DNA from: an uncultured bacterium
GTDB lineage: Bacteria; Bacteroidota; Bacteroidia; Bacteroidales; Bacteroidaceae
Assembly (NCBI GenBank): GCA_905214625.1
Contig: CAJMMQ010000013.1
Span: 1 to 64,000, forward strand
Direction: 5' to 3'
DNA length: 64,000 bases
Made by a program: the position numbers and the translations under genes. Shown here piece after piece: positions 18,432-27,790 of the stretch (its first letter is position 1; each line of letters opens with the position of its first letter). A model generated the notes under the pieces. That model had not been told where the DNA came from and did no database searches. It saw nothing but the letters and a program-made list of their open reading frames with translations.

Positions 18432-21400
18432 TACGCAAGGCATTTATAACGGCGTTGGCCGTAGCGCTTTGCATGCCGGCCATGGCAGCGAAGAAGAAAA
18501 CTGCAAAGAAGTCGCAGTTTACCGTTGCCGTTACCGAGCTGAAGACAGAGCGCATGGTCAACCCGATGAGCATAGACACGCCAGAGCCGCGGCTTGGATG
18601 GATGATTACATCGGACGAGAACGACGTGATGCAGACATCTTACCGCATCATAGTGGCGTCAACCAAAGAGAAGGCCGACAACTTTACGGGCGACCTCTGG
18701 GACGCTACCGTGGAGAGCGACCAGTCGCAGTGGATAAAATATGCCGGCAAGGAGCTGCGCAGCAACACTCCGTGCTACTGGCGCGTGAAGGTAACAACGA
18801 CAAAAGGCGAGTCTGACTGGAGCGAGACGGCCATGTGGAACGTGGGACTGCTCAACGAAGCCGACTGGAGCGGACAGTGGATTGGTCTGGAGAAGGCCAT
18901 GCCGTGGGACGTTGAGGACGTGCACAGCAAGCTCAGTTCGCGCTATCTGCGCACCGAATTCGACCTTGACAAGCCCGTAAAGCGTGCTACGCTCTACATC
19001 AGCGGACTGGGCATGTATGAGGCATACATCAACGGACAGAAGGTGGGCGACCAGGTGTTGGCTCCTGCTCCTACCGACTACCGCAAGACGGTGCTGTACA
19101 ACGCATTCGACGTTACGCAGATGCTGACCGCAAAGAACGCCATTGGCGTAACTCTTGGCAACGGCCGCTTCTACACCATGCAGCAGAAAAAGAAGCCTTA
19201 CAAGATAGCCAACTTCGGCTATCCCAAGCTCCGTCTTAACCTCGTCATCGAGTTTGCAGACGGCAAGAAGAAGGTTATCTCGTCGAGCAACAAATGGAAA
19301 CTGAACCCCGACGGCGCAATACGCTCCAACAACGAGTACGACGGCGAGATATACGACGCCCGCAAGGAGCTGGGCGCATGGACCTCTGTGGGTTACGACG
19401 ACTCTAAATGGATGGCGGCAGAGCGCGTGGGCATACCCACGGGAACGCTGCGCGGAGCAATGAGTCCCAACATGAAGGTGGTGAAAACCATGAAGCCCGT
19501 GAGCGTCACTAAGCGAGGCGAGGGCTACATCATAGACATGGGACAGAACATGGCGGGCTGGATTAAGCTGCGCATCGGCGGCGTAAATGCCGGCGACAGC
19601 GTGAAGATTCAGTATGCCGAGAAGCTCAACGAGGACGGAAGTCTGTTCACAAAGAACCTGCGCAACGCGTTTACAACCGACTATTATGTTGCTGCCGGCA
19701 ACGAGGACGGCCGCTGGTGGGCGCCAACGTTTGTATATCACGGCTTCCGTTATGCCGAGATTACAGGTCTTGACAACGTAACTGCTGACGCCATTATAGG
19801 CGAAGTGGTAAGCGACGAGATGGAGTTGACAGGCTCGTTTGAATGTGCCGACACCATACTCAACAAGGTTTACAATAACGCAATGTGGGGCATTTTGGGC
19901 AACTATAAGGGCATGCCCGTAGACTGTCCGCAGCGCGACGAGCGTCAGCCGTGGCTTGGCGACCGTGTACGCGGATGTTTCGGCGAGGCTTTCATATTCA
20001 ACAACAACGCACTCTATGCCAAATGGGCACGCGACATAACCGAGGCCCAGCGTGAAGACGGCTGCATACCCGACGTGGCTCCTGCTTACTGGAACTATTA
20101 TTCTGACAACATTACGTGGCCTTCTGCCCTGCCCTTCTCGCTCGAGATGATGTATAACCAGTATGGCGACGCAGAGCCTGTGAGCCGCTACTACGGCAAC
20201 GTGAAGCACTGGCTCGGCCACATGAAGTATCAGTATGGCAAGGATGGACTGATGCCGCGCGACAAATACGGCGACTGGTGCGTGCCGCCAGAGGACATAA
20301 AGCTGATACACAGCCGCGACCCCAAGCGCGTAACCGACGGCACTCTCATTGCCACGGCCTACTATTACAGACTGAACAAGATGATGGAGAGGTTTGCCAC
20401 GATTCTTGACAAGCCGGCAGACGCTGCTGAGTTCAGCGCAGAGGCAGCACGCGTGAAGGATGCTTTCAACAAGAAGTTCCTAACCATAAACCGCAACACC
20501 AGCCAGGTGCCGGGCCTTATGCTCTATCCCGACAGCACGTTCTACGGCAACAACACCGTTACGGCTAACCTTCTTCCGCTGGCGTTCGGCATGATTGACG
20601 ACGACTATGTGCGCGGTGAGGTTGAGAAGAACATCATACACAACATCATTACCCTTAACAAGGGGGCCATATCTTGCGGCGTGATAGGCGTGCAGTGGCT
20701 TATGCACGGACTAACCGACATGGGCCGCGGCGACATGGCATGGCTGCTGGCAACCAACAAGAAGTATCCGAGCTGGGGCTACATGGCCGAGAACGGAGCC
20801 ACAACGATATGGGAACTGTGGAACGGCGACACTGCCAATCCGTGGATGAACAGCGGCAATCACGTTATGCTGCTTGGCGACCTTGTGTCGTGGATCTATG
20901 AGGATGTGGCAGGCATTAACTCTGACGAGAACAAGCCGGGCTTTAAGCATATCGTGATGAAGCCTGCGTTCAACGTCGACGAGATTGACGACATCAACGC
21001 GTCTTACAAGTCAATCTACGGCACAATAGTAAGCCGCTGGCACAAGAAGGCGGGCAAGCTGATATGGCACGTCGAGATTCCGGCAAACACCACTGCCGAA
21101 CTGCACATGCCCGACGGCAGCATCAGGAACATCGGTTCGGGCAAATACGACATTACTGCCGACATGCCCATGACCGGCAAAGCCGTAGTTTCTGACGAGT
21201 TTCTGTATAAGTCGGCATCATTCCCCGAGTGCCATTCTGCCACGATAGCCGAGACAAGCAAGGGCGACCTTGTGGCAACTTACTTCGGCGGAACAAAGGA
21301 GCGCAACCCTGATGTGTGCATCTGGGTGAGCCGTAAGCCTAAAGGCTCTACAGAATGGCAGGCGCCTCAACTCGTTGCCGACGGCGTGTTCAAGACGGGA

Positions 21401-22273
21401 AGTGAAGAAGCTAAGTTGGCTGGTCTGTCAGGACTCGACAGCACCAACGCCCCGGCTGCCAAAGGACCTATACTCGACAAGAAGATAAGAAAGAATCCTG
21501 AGGGCTATCAGCGCAAGGCTTGCTGGAACCCGGTGATATATCAGATACCCGGAGGCGACCTTGTTATCTACTTCAAGATTGGCAACAAGGTGGCCGACTG
21601 GACAGGCTGGATGGTGCGCTCTAAGGACGGCGGCAAGACGTGGAGCGAGCGCGAGCCGCTGCAGGAGGGCTATCTCGGTCCGATAAAGAACAAGCCCATA
21701 ATGAGCAAGGGCCGCATCATTGCGCCTACAAGTATTGAGGAAGGCGGATGGCGCCTGTATTTTGAATACTCTGACGACATGGGCAAGACATGGAAACGCA
21801 CCGACTTTGTTAAGGCCGACGAGGGTGTTAAGGCCATTCAGCCGGCTGTGATGGTGCTCAACGACGGCCGTCTGGCTGCCGTGGCACGCACACGCAGCGA
21901 GCACATAGGCATAACCTACAGCTCTGACAACGGACTGACATGGAGCAAACTGCAGCTTATTGACACTCCAAACAATAACAGCGGTCTTGATGCCGTTACA
22001 CTGAAAGACGGCTCTCATGTGCTTATCTGCAACGACCGCCCCATACCCAAGGGCATAAAGAACGGCAAGGGAGCGCGCACTCCGCTGTCGGTGATGAAGT
22101 CTGACAACGGCGCCGACTGGAAGCACTGGATAACGCTCGAGGAGTCGCCCGTAAGCCAGTATTCTTATCCTTCTATAATCCAGACATCCGACGGAAAGAT
22201 TCACTGCATATACACATGGCGCCGCCAGCGCATCAAGCATGTGGTGATAGACCCAAAGGTGGCTAACGAATAA
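18428..22273 (+). CDS. GH78 alpha-L-rhamnosidase fused to a sialidase-like propeller (RG-II chain C type)
   Basis: This 1281-residue exported bimodular enzyme has a signal peptide (1-21). The GH78 module fills about 30-900: N-terminal fibronectin/beta domains (WMITSDENDVMQTSYRI), then the (alpha/alpha)6 barrel with CPQRDERQPWLGDRV, DKYGDWCVP and GATTIWELWNGD carrying the expected acidic residues. The last ~340 residues (about 930-1275) form a six-bladed BNR propeller (SKDGGKTWSE, SDDMGKTWKR, SSDNGLTWSK) of the GH33-like type. In RG-II, chain C is L-rhamnose on Kdo, and GH33-family members include Kdo hydrolases, so one protein could remove rhamnose and then Kdo. That pairing is inference. It overlaps GH140 by 4 bp. 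Confidence 0.85.
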   Translation: MIRKAFITALAVALCMPAMAAKKKTAKKSQFTVAVTELKTERMVNPMSIDTPEPRLGWMITSDENDVMQTSYRIIVASTKEKADNFTGDLWDATVESDQSQWIKYAGKELRSNTPCYWRVKVTTTKGESDWSETAMWNVGLLNEADWSGQWIGLEKAMPWDVEDVHSKLSSRYLRTEFDLDKPVKRATLYISGLGMYEAYINGQKVGDQVLAPAPTDYRKTVLYNAFDVTQMLTAKNAIGVTLGNGRFYTMQQKKKPYKIANFGYPKLRLNLVIEFADGKKKVISSSNKWKLNPDGAIRSNNEYDGEIYDARKELGAWTSVGYDDSKWMAAERVGIPTGTLRGAMSPNMKVVKTMKPVSVTKRGEGYIIDMGQNMAGWIKLRIGGVNAGDSVKIQYAEKLNEDGSLFTKNLRNAFTTDYYVAAGNEDGRWWAPTFVYHGFRYAEITGLDNVTADAIIGEVVSDEMELTGSFECADTILNKVYNNAMWGILGNYKGMPVDCPQRDERQPWLGDRVRGCFGEAFIFNNNALYAKWARDITEAQREDGCIPDVAPAYWNYYSDNITWPSALPFSLEMMYNQYGDAEPVSRYYGNVKHWLGHMKYQYGKDGLMPRDKYGDWCVPPEDIKLIHSRDPKRVTDGTLIATAYYYRLNKMMERFATILDKPADAAEFSAEAARVKDAFNKKFLTINRNTSQVPGLMLYPDSTFYGNNTVTANLLPLAFGMIDDDYVRGEVEKNIIHNIITLNKGAISCGVIGVQWLMHGLTDMGRGDMAWLLATNKKYPSWGYMAENGATTIWELWNGDTANPWMNSGNHVMLLGDLVSWIYEDVAGINSDENKPGFKHIVMKPAFNVDEIDDINASYKSIYGTIVSRWHKKAGKLIWHVEIPANTTAELHMPDGSIRNIGSGKYDITADMPMTGKAVVSDEFLYKSASFPECHSATIAETSKGDLVATYFGGTKERNPDVCIWVSRKPKGSTEWQAPQLVADGVFKTGSEEAKLAGLSGLDSTNAPAAKGPILDKKIRKNPEGYQRKACWNPVIYQIPGGDLVIYFKIGNKVADWTGWMVRSKDGGKTWSEREPLQEGYLGPIKNKPIMSKGRIIAPTSIEEGGWRLYFEYSDDMGKTWKRTDFVKADEGVKAIQPAVMVLNDGRLAAVARTRSEHIGITYSSDNGLTWSKLQLIDTPNNNSGLDAVTLKDGSHVLICNDRPIPKGIKNGKGARTPLSVMKSDNGADWKHWITLEESPVSQYSYPSIIQTSDGKIHCIYTWRRQRIKHVVIDPKVANE

Positions 22274-22282
22274 ATACAGAAC

Positions 22283-22365
22283 ACCCGCAACCGCGAGCCG
22301 TAGGAATGTACACGAGGCAGATGGCCGCAGTGATATTGCACTATGCCCGGTGCGGGTTTTCTATT
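22283..22365 (+). terminator. Structured intercistronic element before GH2 (possible attenuator)
   Basis: ACCCGCA (22283-22289) pairs with TGCGGGT (22351-22357), extended by CCG/CGG-type pairs, enclosing about 60 nt with minor internal pairing. TTTTCTATTT follows at once. This resembles a terminator with a large multi-branched loop and may tune expression of the downstream GH2 gene. Confidence 0.45.
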
Positions 22366-22393
22366 TAAAGAATAAAAATACAATCAGCTTAAC

Positions 22394-24973
22394 ATGAAAA
22401 AGATTTTTCTTCTTTTATTGTTGTTCGTCTCGCTGACGGCTGGAGCTTATAAAGGCTCTTCCGTGGCAGGGCTCTTCCCCCTGCAGGGCAGCGGACGTGT
22501 TATCTACAACTTCAACCAGGGCTGGCGCTTTCATCTTGGCGACGCCCAGGGTGCCGGAGCAGCCGACTTTGACGACAGCAGCTGGCAGGTGGTGTGCGTG
22601 CCTCACAGCGTAAGGCTCGAACCTGCCGAGGCAAGCGGCTGCCGCAACTATCAGGGCATTGCCTGGTATCGCAAGCATTTCACCGTGCCTGCCGACATGA
22701 AGGGCAAGGACATCACTCTGCACTTTGAGGCCATAATGGGCAAGCAGGAGGTGTATGTCAACGGAAAGAAGGTGAAAGAGCATCTGGGCGGATATCTGCC
22801 CATAACCATAAACCTGACCGAACAGGGCGTAAAGGCGGGCGACAAGTGCGTCGTGGCGGTGAAGGCCGACAACAGCGACGACAAGACTTATCCGCCGGGA
22901 AAGAAGCAGACGGCTCTCGACTTCTGCTATCATGGCGGAATGTACCGCGACGTGTGGCTCATAGGCAAGTCGCCTCTGGCAATAACCGACGCGCTCGAGG
23001 CCAACAAGGTGGCTGGCGGCGGCGTTTTCCTTCATTACGACAACATATCTGAAAAGAGCGCCGACGTGTTTGTCAATGTCGAAGTGGGCAACACATCTGC
23101 CTCAGCGGCTCAGCCTACGGTGGCCGTGGTGGTGAAAGACAAGAGCGGAAAGCGCATCAAGTCGGTTACAAAGAAGATTAAGGTTGGCGCCAAGTCGAGC
23201 GCTACGGCATATCTCTCAATGAAACTGAAAGACCCTGAGCTGTGGTCGCCTGAGTCGCCCTATCTCTACAACGTTGAGATAAGCGTCATGCAGGGCGGCA
23301 AGAGCGTAGACGGCGGCATGGTGCGCATGGGCATCCGCAAGGCCGAGTTCCGCGGAAAGGACGGCTTCTGGCTCAACGGCAAGCCTTATCATCAGCTTGT
23401 CGGCGGCAACCGTCATCAGGATTTTGCCTACGTTGGCAACGCTCTGCCCAACAGTCAGCAGTGGCGCGACGCCAAGCGTCTGCGCAAGGCCGGCATGGTG
23501 ATTGTACGTTGTGCCCACTACCCCATGGACCCTGCCTTCATGGATGCCTGCGACGAGCTTGGATTGTTTGTCATTGTGCCCACTCCGGGCTGGCAGTATT
23601 GGAACAAGGATCCGCACTTTGGCGAGCTTGTGCATGAAAACACGCGCAACATCATACGCCGCGACCGCAACCACACCTGTGTGCTGATGTGGGAGCCTAT
23701 ACTCAACGAGACGCGCTATCCCGAAGACTTCGCCATCAAGGCGCTCCAGATAACCAAAGACGAGTTTCCTTATCCCGGCCGTCCTGCTGCCGTGGCTGAT
23801 GTGCAGTCGGCAGGAGTGAGAGACAACTACGACGTGGTGTACGACTGGGCCGACAACATAGGCAAGGGCAACTGGCCCGAGGACAAGTGTGTCTTCACCC
23901 GCGAGTTTGGCGAGATGGTAGACGACTGGTATGCACACAACAACATCAACCGCGCTGCGCGCTCATGGGGCGAGCGTCCTATGCTCATGGCAGCCCTCTC
24001 GCTCTGCGACACCTACGGTGAGATGTACCACGGCCAGCGCCAGTTTATAGGCGGTTGCCAGTGGCATCCGTTCGACCATCAGCGCGGCTATCATCCTGAC
24101 ACTTACTACGGAGGCATATACGACGCTTTCCGTCAGAAGAAATACGCCTTCGAGATGTTCCGTTCGCAAGACCGCAACGCCGAGCCTATGGTGTTCATAG
24201 CCAACGAGATGACTCAGTTCTCCGACAACGACGTTACGGTGTTCTCCAACTGCGACAGTGTGCGCCTTACGATGTTCGAGGGCGACAAGGTGATGACTCT
24301 GCCCGTTGTTCACAATGACAACGACAAGCCCTGCGCCCCTGTGGTGTTTAAAGACTTCTGGAACTTCTGGGCAGCGCGCGAATACAGCTACAAGCAGCGC
24401 AACTGGCAGCGCGTGTCGCTCCAGGCAGAAGGCATCAAGGACGGCAAGGTGGTTGCCGTACAGAAGAAGATGCCGTCGCGCCGCTCTACCAAGCTGCGCC
24501 TCTATGCCGACGACATGGGCCGCAAGCTCAACGCCGACGGCAGCGACTTCATTGTGGTTGTGGCTGAGGTTACCGACGACAACGGCAACGTGAAGCGCCT
24601 GGCCAAAGACAACATCTACTTCACCGTTGAGGGCGAAGGCCGTATAATAGGCGACGGCGAAAACATCATGGCAAACCCGCGCATCGTTGAATGGGGAACG
24701 GCTCCCGTACTGATACAGGCCACCGACAAACCGGGCAAGATAACCATAAAGGCGCGCTCATACTACGACGGCGTGTATGCTCCGGCAGCAGCCGAACTGA
24801 CAATAGAGAGCGTAGCCCCCACTCTGCCGGCATGCTACACCGACAAGCCCACGGCAACCGTAAGCAAGCCCGTGCGCACAACAGGCGAGACAAAGCAGAC
24901 GATGACCGACGAGGAGCGTCAGCGCACTCTCGAAGAGGTGAACAAGCAGCAGGCTGAGTTCGGCGTACAGTAA
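22394..24973 (+). CDS. GH2 family glycoside hydrolase (beta-galactosidase/uronidase type)
   Basis: This 859-residue exported GH2 enzyme (signal peptide 1-18) has the canonical order: sugar-binding jelly roll (NFNQGWRFHLGD, WYRKHFTVPADMKGKDI), immunoglobulin-like domain, TIM barrel (FWLNGKPYHQLVGGNRHQDFAY), and C-terminal beta domains. The acid/base candidate is E439 in WEPILNETRYP and the nucleophile candidate E504 in FTREFGEM. The replacement of the usual NE context and of the beta-galactosidase substrate loops leaves the sugar uncertain. In an RG-II cluster, a beta-galacturonidase or beta-glucuronidase acting on chain A is plausible. A strong intrinsic terminator follows. Confidence 0.85.
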   Translation: MKKIFLLLLLFVSLTAGAYKGSSVAGLFPLQGSGRVIYNFNQGWRFHLGDAQGAGAADFDDSSWQVVCVPHSVRLEPAEASGCRNYQGIAWYRKHFTVPADMKGKDITLHFEAIMGKQEVYVNGKKVKEHLGGYLPITINLTEQGVKAGDKCVVAVKADNSDDKTYPPGKKQTALDFCYHGGMYRDVWLIGKSPLAITDALEANKVAGGGVFLHYDNISEKSADVFVNVEVGNTSASAAQPTVAVVVKDKSGKRIKSVTKKIKVGAKSSATAYLSMKLKDPELWSPESPYLYNVEISVMQGGKSVDGGMVRMGIRKAEFRGKDGFWLNGKPYHQLVGGNRHQDFAYVGNALPNSQQWRDAKRLRKAGMVIVRCAHYPMDPAFMDACDELGLFVIVPTPGWQYWNKDPHFGELVHENTRNIIRRDRNHTCVLMWEPILNETRYPEDFAIKALQITKDEFPYPGRPAAVADVQSAGVRDNYDVVYDWADNIGKGNWPEDKCVFTREFGEMVDDWYAHNNINRAARSWGERPMLMAALSLCDTYGEMYHGQRQFIGGCQWHPFDHQRGYHPDTYYGGIYDAFRQKKYAFEMFRSQDRNAEPMVFIANEMTQFSDNDVTVFSNCDSVRLTMFEGDKVMTLPVVHNDNDKPCAPVVFKDFWNFWAAREYSYKQRNWQRVSLQAEGIKDGKVVAVQKKMPSRRSTKLRLYADDMGRKLNADGSDFIVVVAEVTDDNGNVKRLAKDNIYFTVEGEGRIIGDGENIMANPRIVEWGTAPVLIQATDKPGKITIKARSYYDGVYAPAAAELTIESVAPTLPACYTDKPTATVSKPVRTTGETKQTMTDEERQRTLEEVNKQQAEFGVQ

Positions 24974-25034
24974 GATAAGAACCACAAGCATCCCGCACAG
25001 GGATACTTCTGTAAAGAAATTTATTTCAAGAATT

Positions 25035-25079
25035 ATCCCGCCAACATCCCCAATCGGACGTTGGCGGGATTTTTATTTT
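25035..25079 (+). terminator. Intrinsic terminator of the pectinase cluster
   Basis: A perfect 11-bp stem ATCCCGCCAAC (25035-25045) / GTTGGCGGGAT (25060-25070) with a 14-nt loop and a following TTTTTATTTT tract, 62 bp after the GH2 stop. Confidence 0.92.
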
Positions 25080-25210
25080 ATAGTCTGCCGACACACCGCC
25101 ATGCACTCCTCTGCCCTACCGTCCGCAGCATAATTGTCCGTCAGCAGCCAACCGTTCACCAGTTCTGCTAATTCCTAAAAAAAACTCTATTGTTTTCGGT
25201 TAAAAACTCA

Positions 25211-25251
25211 GCCACTTTTAATGCAAAAGTGGCCCATTTACGGGTCGTAAA
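25211..25251. repeat. Composite palindrome, copy A
   Basis: A hairpin GCCACTTTT-AATGC-AAAAGTGGC (25211-25233) is followed by the palindrome TTTACG-GGT-CGTAAA (25237-25251). The same two elements recur at 45473-45513 and in different order at 57146-57193, always in long gene-free spacers. Confidence 0.75.
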
Positions 25252-25408
25252 CCTATCACTAACAGTTTGAAAGCTGCAAGACTGATTTTGCTTAATAAAT
25301 AACTCCATTGCAGACACTTTTTAATGCGGACTATAAGGGAAACAACATAAAAATGTTTCAGATTTTCGAGGCATTTTCATCATGGCTGCATTTTGTGGAT
25401 AAAAAACA

Positions 25409-25450
25409 TTGGACGCACCTTGAAACTGTGCCGTTCCGAGGTGCGTCCAA
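25409..25450. repeat. GGTGCGTCC inverted repeat
   Basis: TTGGACGCACCT (25409-25420) and AGGTGCGTCCAA (25439-25450) are perfect inverted arms. The same GGACGCACC/GGTGCGTCC core forms a larger nested structure at 47256-47364. It sits at the left edge of the AT-rich defence island. Confidence 0.75.
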
Positions 25451-25493
25451 CATCAATATTATTATTTCTTCAATTATTCTTCTGAACCGATTT

Positions 25494-25703
25494 TTACATC
25501 AATACAGCAATGATATTTTTCAGTTCGCTGTCGATACCTTCAAGATACGACACCACATATTTATCTTCACCAAATCCCTTGTATTGCTGCCACGGGTCTT
25601 CATCAATATAAGCATCCATGTTTTCGTATGCATTAGGGTGTTTGGCATAATGAAAATTTGACGAATACTGCTCTATGAAATATATTAAGGCGTTGTTGTA
25701 ACG
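25494..25703 (-). pseudogene. Remnant of a coding sequence, C-terminal fragment without start
   Basis: Minus-strand frame of 69 sense codons plus stop TAA at 25494, open from immediately after the stop codon of the helicase gene (two TAA codons in tandem, 25704-25709) but without a start before an internal ATG. The translation looks like real protein (YFIEQYSSNFHYAKHPNAYE, then DEDPWQQYKGFG and VVSYLEGIDSELKNIIAVLM). I do not recognise the family. It is best read as the tail of a gene truncated at the left border of the defence island. Confidence 0.5.
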
Positions 25704-25706
25704 TTA

Positions 25707-27788
25707 TTATATCTCTTCAATGCCAATACTACGAAGATAATTATAAATACCATCATACCATTCAGGTTTTCTTGTTTCGTCAGGAGGAACTCCATTATCA
25801 CCATTCGGTACAACTATAATCATACCTTGACGGGCTCTGGTTAATAGTACCCTGTATGCATTAATTTGGTACTGCTGGTTGATCGGTTTGTTTATATTCT
25901 GCCATTTCGTGCCAGAACGCAACTGGTAGTGTTGCCATGCTGTTTGATTTTCATTAAGACGAAGATCTGCATCCCATGCCACACATGCCCAGTCAATTTC
26001 TAAACCTTGGACTTTGAATTCCGTTAAAGTATCTTCAAGAGCATTTGATGAACGGATATCTGTATCATCTTCAAGAAACCAATGAACAAAATCTGGTTGA
26101 TAACGGACATTAATGCTGATAGCTTTTAGACGCTCTGCCTTACTACTAGCCAACAATCCATAACGTTCACTTCCTCTGGCATGATCACGTAACCACTGTT
26201 TTGCTTTATCCAATGAACGTGTGATAACGATGGGATAGTTTTCAAGTTCCTTCAATGTCTCAGTTGCTTCATCTCTCTGCAACGCAAGAAGTTGATTTAC
26301 AAAGATACTAACCTTCTCTGATCGAAACGAACGCATAGACATCTTCAAATGAAGATCTTCTCTCGGTTTGAGTTGTTGTTCTATTAATTCTAATTCTGCT
26401 TTCTTTATATCTCCGGATTCAAGTAGGTATTTAGACATATATACATCCCAATCCTTAAAGCTTCTACTAATTGATTCTATCCATTCCGTTAGTCCTGCTT
26501 CTCCCTTGTTTATAGCTTGTCCATTACCCACCAAGCAAATCACTACGCCCCAATCTAATTGCCTATTCATACAAGAAATCAAGTATTCTGGTTCGCTATA
26601 TGGAAAATCTCGTATGCCCTTTTTCTCTCTCATGAAACGTTTCAACTCATCATCGGTCCATGCCCTTTGAGCTTCATCAAAGATTGCTACGTGTTCTGCA
26701 GGAATATATGCTTTGTCAGCATGACTCTGAAAATAACCTTCAATAGGTTTTATTTCATTATCAACTACTTCTGTTCCTTCTAGATAAAGATCACGATAGT
26801 GATGTATCATCTGAATAAAAGCCTTTACTCTACTCTTAGCTTCCTCTTTTGTACATGCTCTTCGGCTTTCTATTCTAGCCTTGATTCTGTCTCTTCTTAT
26901 ATAATCGCGTGTAAGAGCCTCTTGCAATACTTCTACAAGCGGGAAATTTCCTGAAAGGTACACAGCTTTTTCACCTCGATTAAATTGATCAATAGCCGTA
27001 TTTAATCCTATAAGAGTTTTACCTGCCCCAGGAACACCAGTAATAAAACAAATAGCCTTCCGATTATTCTTTCTACAATAATTTATAATATTACATAATT
27101 CTGCAGAGGCCTTGTCTATATCACCACCATGCTTGGTTATATCTTCTACTGTGTTTTCTTCATAAAGCGCTATAGCAGCCTCAATAATTGTCGGAGTTGG
27201 CTCATATCCACTTTTGGCCCATTGGTCATCTCTGTCGTCAGAGTGTTCAATTTTTGGGTGAGGTATATTTTCTAATGAAATATAAAAGGCATCACAAAGT
27301 CTATTTGCATTAGTTCTTAATGGCTCATAAACATTATCCTTGAAAGGATTAAGACTAAAATCACAATTATTATTCCTCTCCAATGTAGCCACAAGAACTG
27401 GTACGATAATACGTTCCAGACTTCCTTCTTGAAAATTTTTCAGATCAAGAGCATAGTCCCAGACTTGTGTAATTGCATCATGAGTAAATTTGCTACCTGC
27501 TGTTTTGAATTCAAGAATAAAGACAATTTCATCTATTACAACTATAACGTCAGCACGTCTCCCCATACGCGGGATGTTATATTCAAAATACAAACTTCCT
27601 CTTTCATTATAAGGCGTCAATACATTTTTTAATATCTCAACTTCTTCAAGCCAAGAGTTTGACGTGTCATCATTAATATCATGCTGACTAGCAAGTGTAA
27701 GTTTTCCTATTATTTCCTCATTACTCCTGTTTAAGAAGTTTGAGATTGTGTCTGAATAGTAATATCTTTGTGCAGCCATACAAACCAT
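25707..27788 (-). CDS. PD-(D/E)XK nuclease-like domain fused to a DUF2075 (Schlafen-like SF1) helicase
   Basis: This 693-residue last gene of the defence operon has two parts. The N-terminus (about 60-130) has a PD-(D/E)XK-like core: RRADVIVV with D80, FILEFKT with E93 and K95, and Q108 in DAITQVWDY. The C-terminal two thirds are a DUF2075 SF1 helicase/NTPase: Walker A GVPGAGKT (251-258), DEAQRAW (371-377), VGNGQAIN, and motif VI-like YRVLLTRARQGM (near 657). The first ATG lies 2 bp after the AIPR stop; an alternative start is three codons later (MAAQRYYYSD). A nuclease-helicase effector acting with the upstream restriction genes is my inference. Confidence 0.88.
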   Translation of the reverse strand: MVCMAAQRYYYSDTISNFLNRSNEEIIGKLTLASQHDINDDTSNSWLEEVEILKNVLTPYNERGSLYFEYNIPRMGRRADVIVVIDEIVFILEFKTAGSKFTHDAITQVWDYALDLKNFQEGSLERIIVPVLVATLERNNNCDFSLNPFKDNVYEPLRTNANRLCDAFYISLENIPHPKIEHSDDRDDQWAKSGYEPTPTIIEAAIALYEENTVEDITKHGGDIDKASAELCNIINYCRKNNRKAICFITGVPGAGKTLIGLNTAIDQFNRGEKAVYLSGNFPLVEVLQEALTRDYIRRDRIKARIESRRACTKEEAKSRVKAFIQMIHHYRDLYLEGTEVVDNEIKPIEGYFQSHADKAYIPAEHVAIFDEAQRAWTDDELKRFMREKKGIRDFPYSEPEYLISCMNRQLDWGVVICLVGNGQAINKGEAGLTEWIESISRSFKDWDVYMSKYLLESGDIKKAELELIEQQLKPREDLHLKMSMRSFRSEKVSIFVNQLLALQRDEATETLKELENYPIVITRSLDKAKQWLRDHARGSERYGLLASSKAERLKAISINVRYQPDFVHWFLEDDTDIRSSNALEDTLTEFKVQGLEIDWACVAWDADLRLNENQTAWQHYQLRSGTKWQNINKPINQQYQINAYRVLLTRARQGMIIVVPNGDNGVPPDETRKPEWYDGIYNYLRSIGIEEI

Positions 27789-27790
27789 TA

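Noticed and set aside
18659..20311. 550-codon minus-strand frame opposite GH78
   Set aside because: Same reason: antisense to a well-supported enzyme, with no motif and no promoter.
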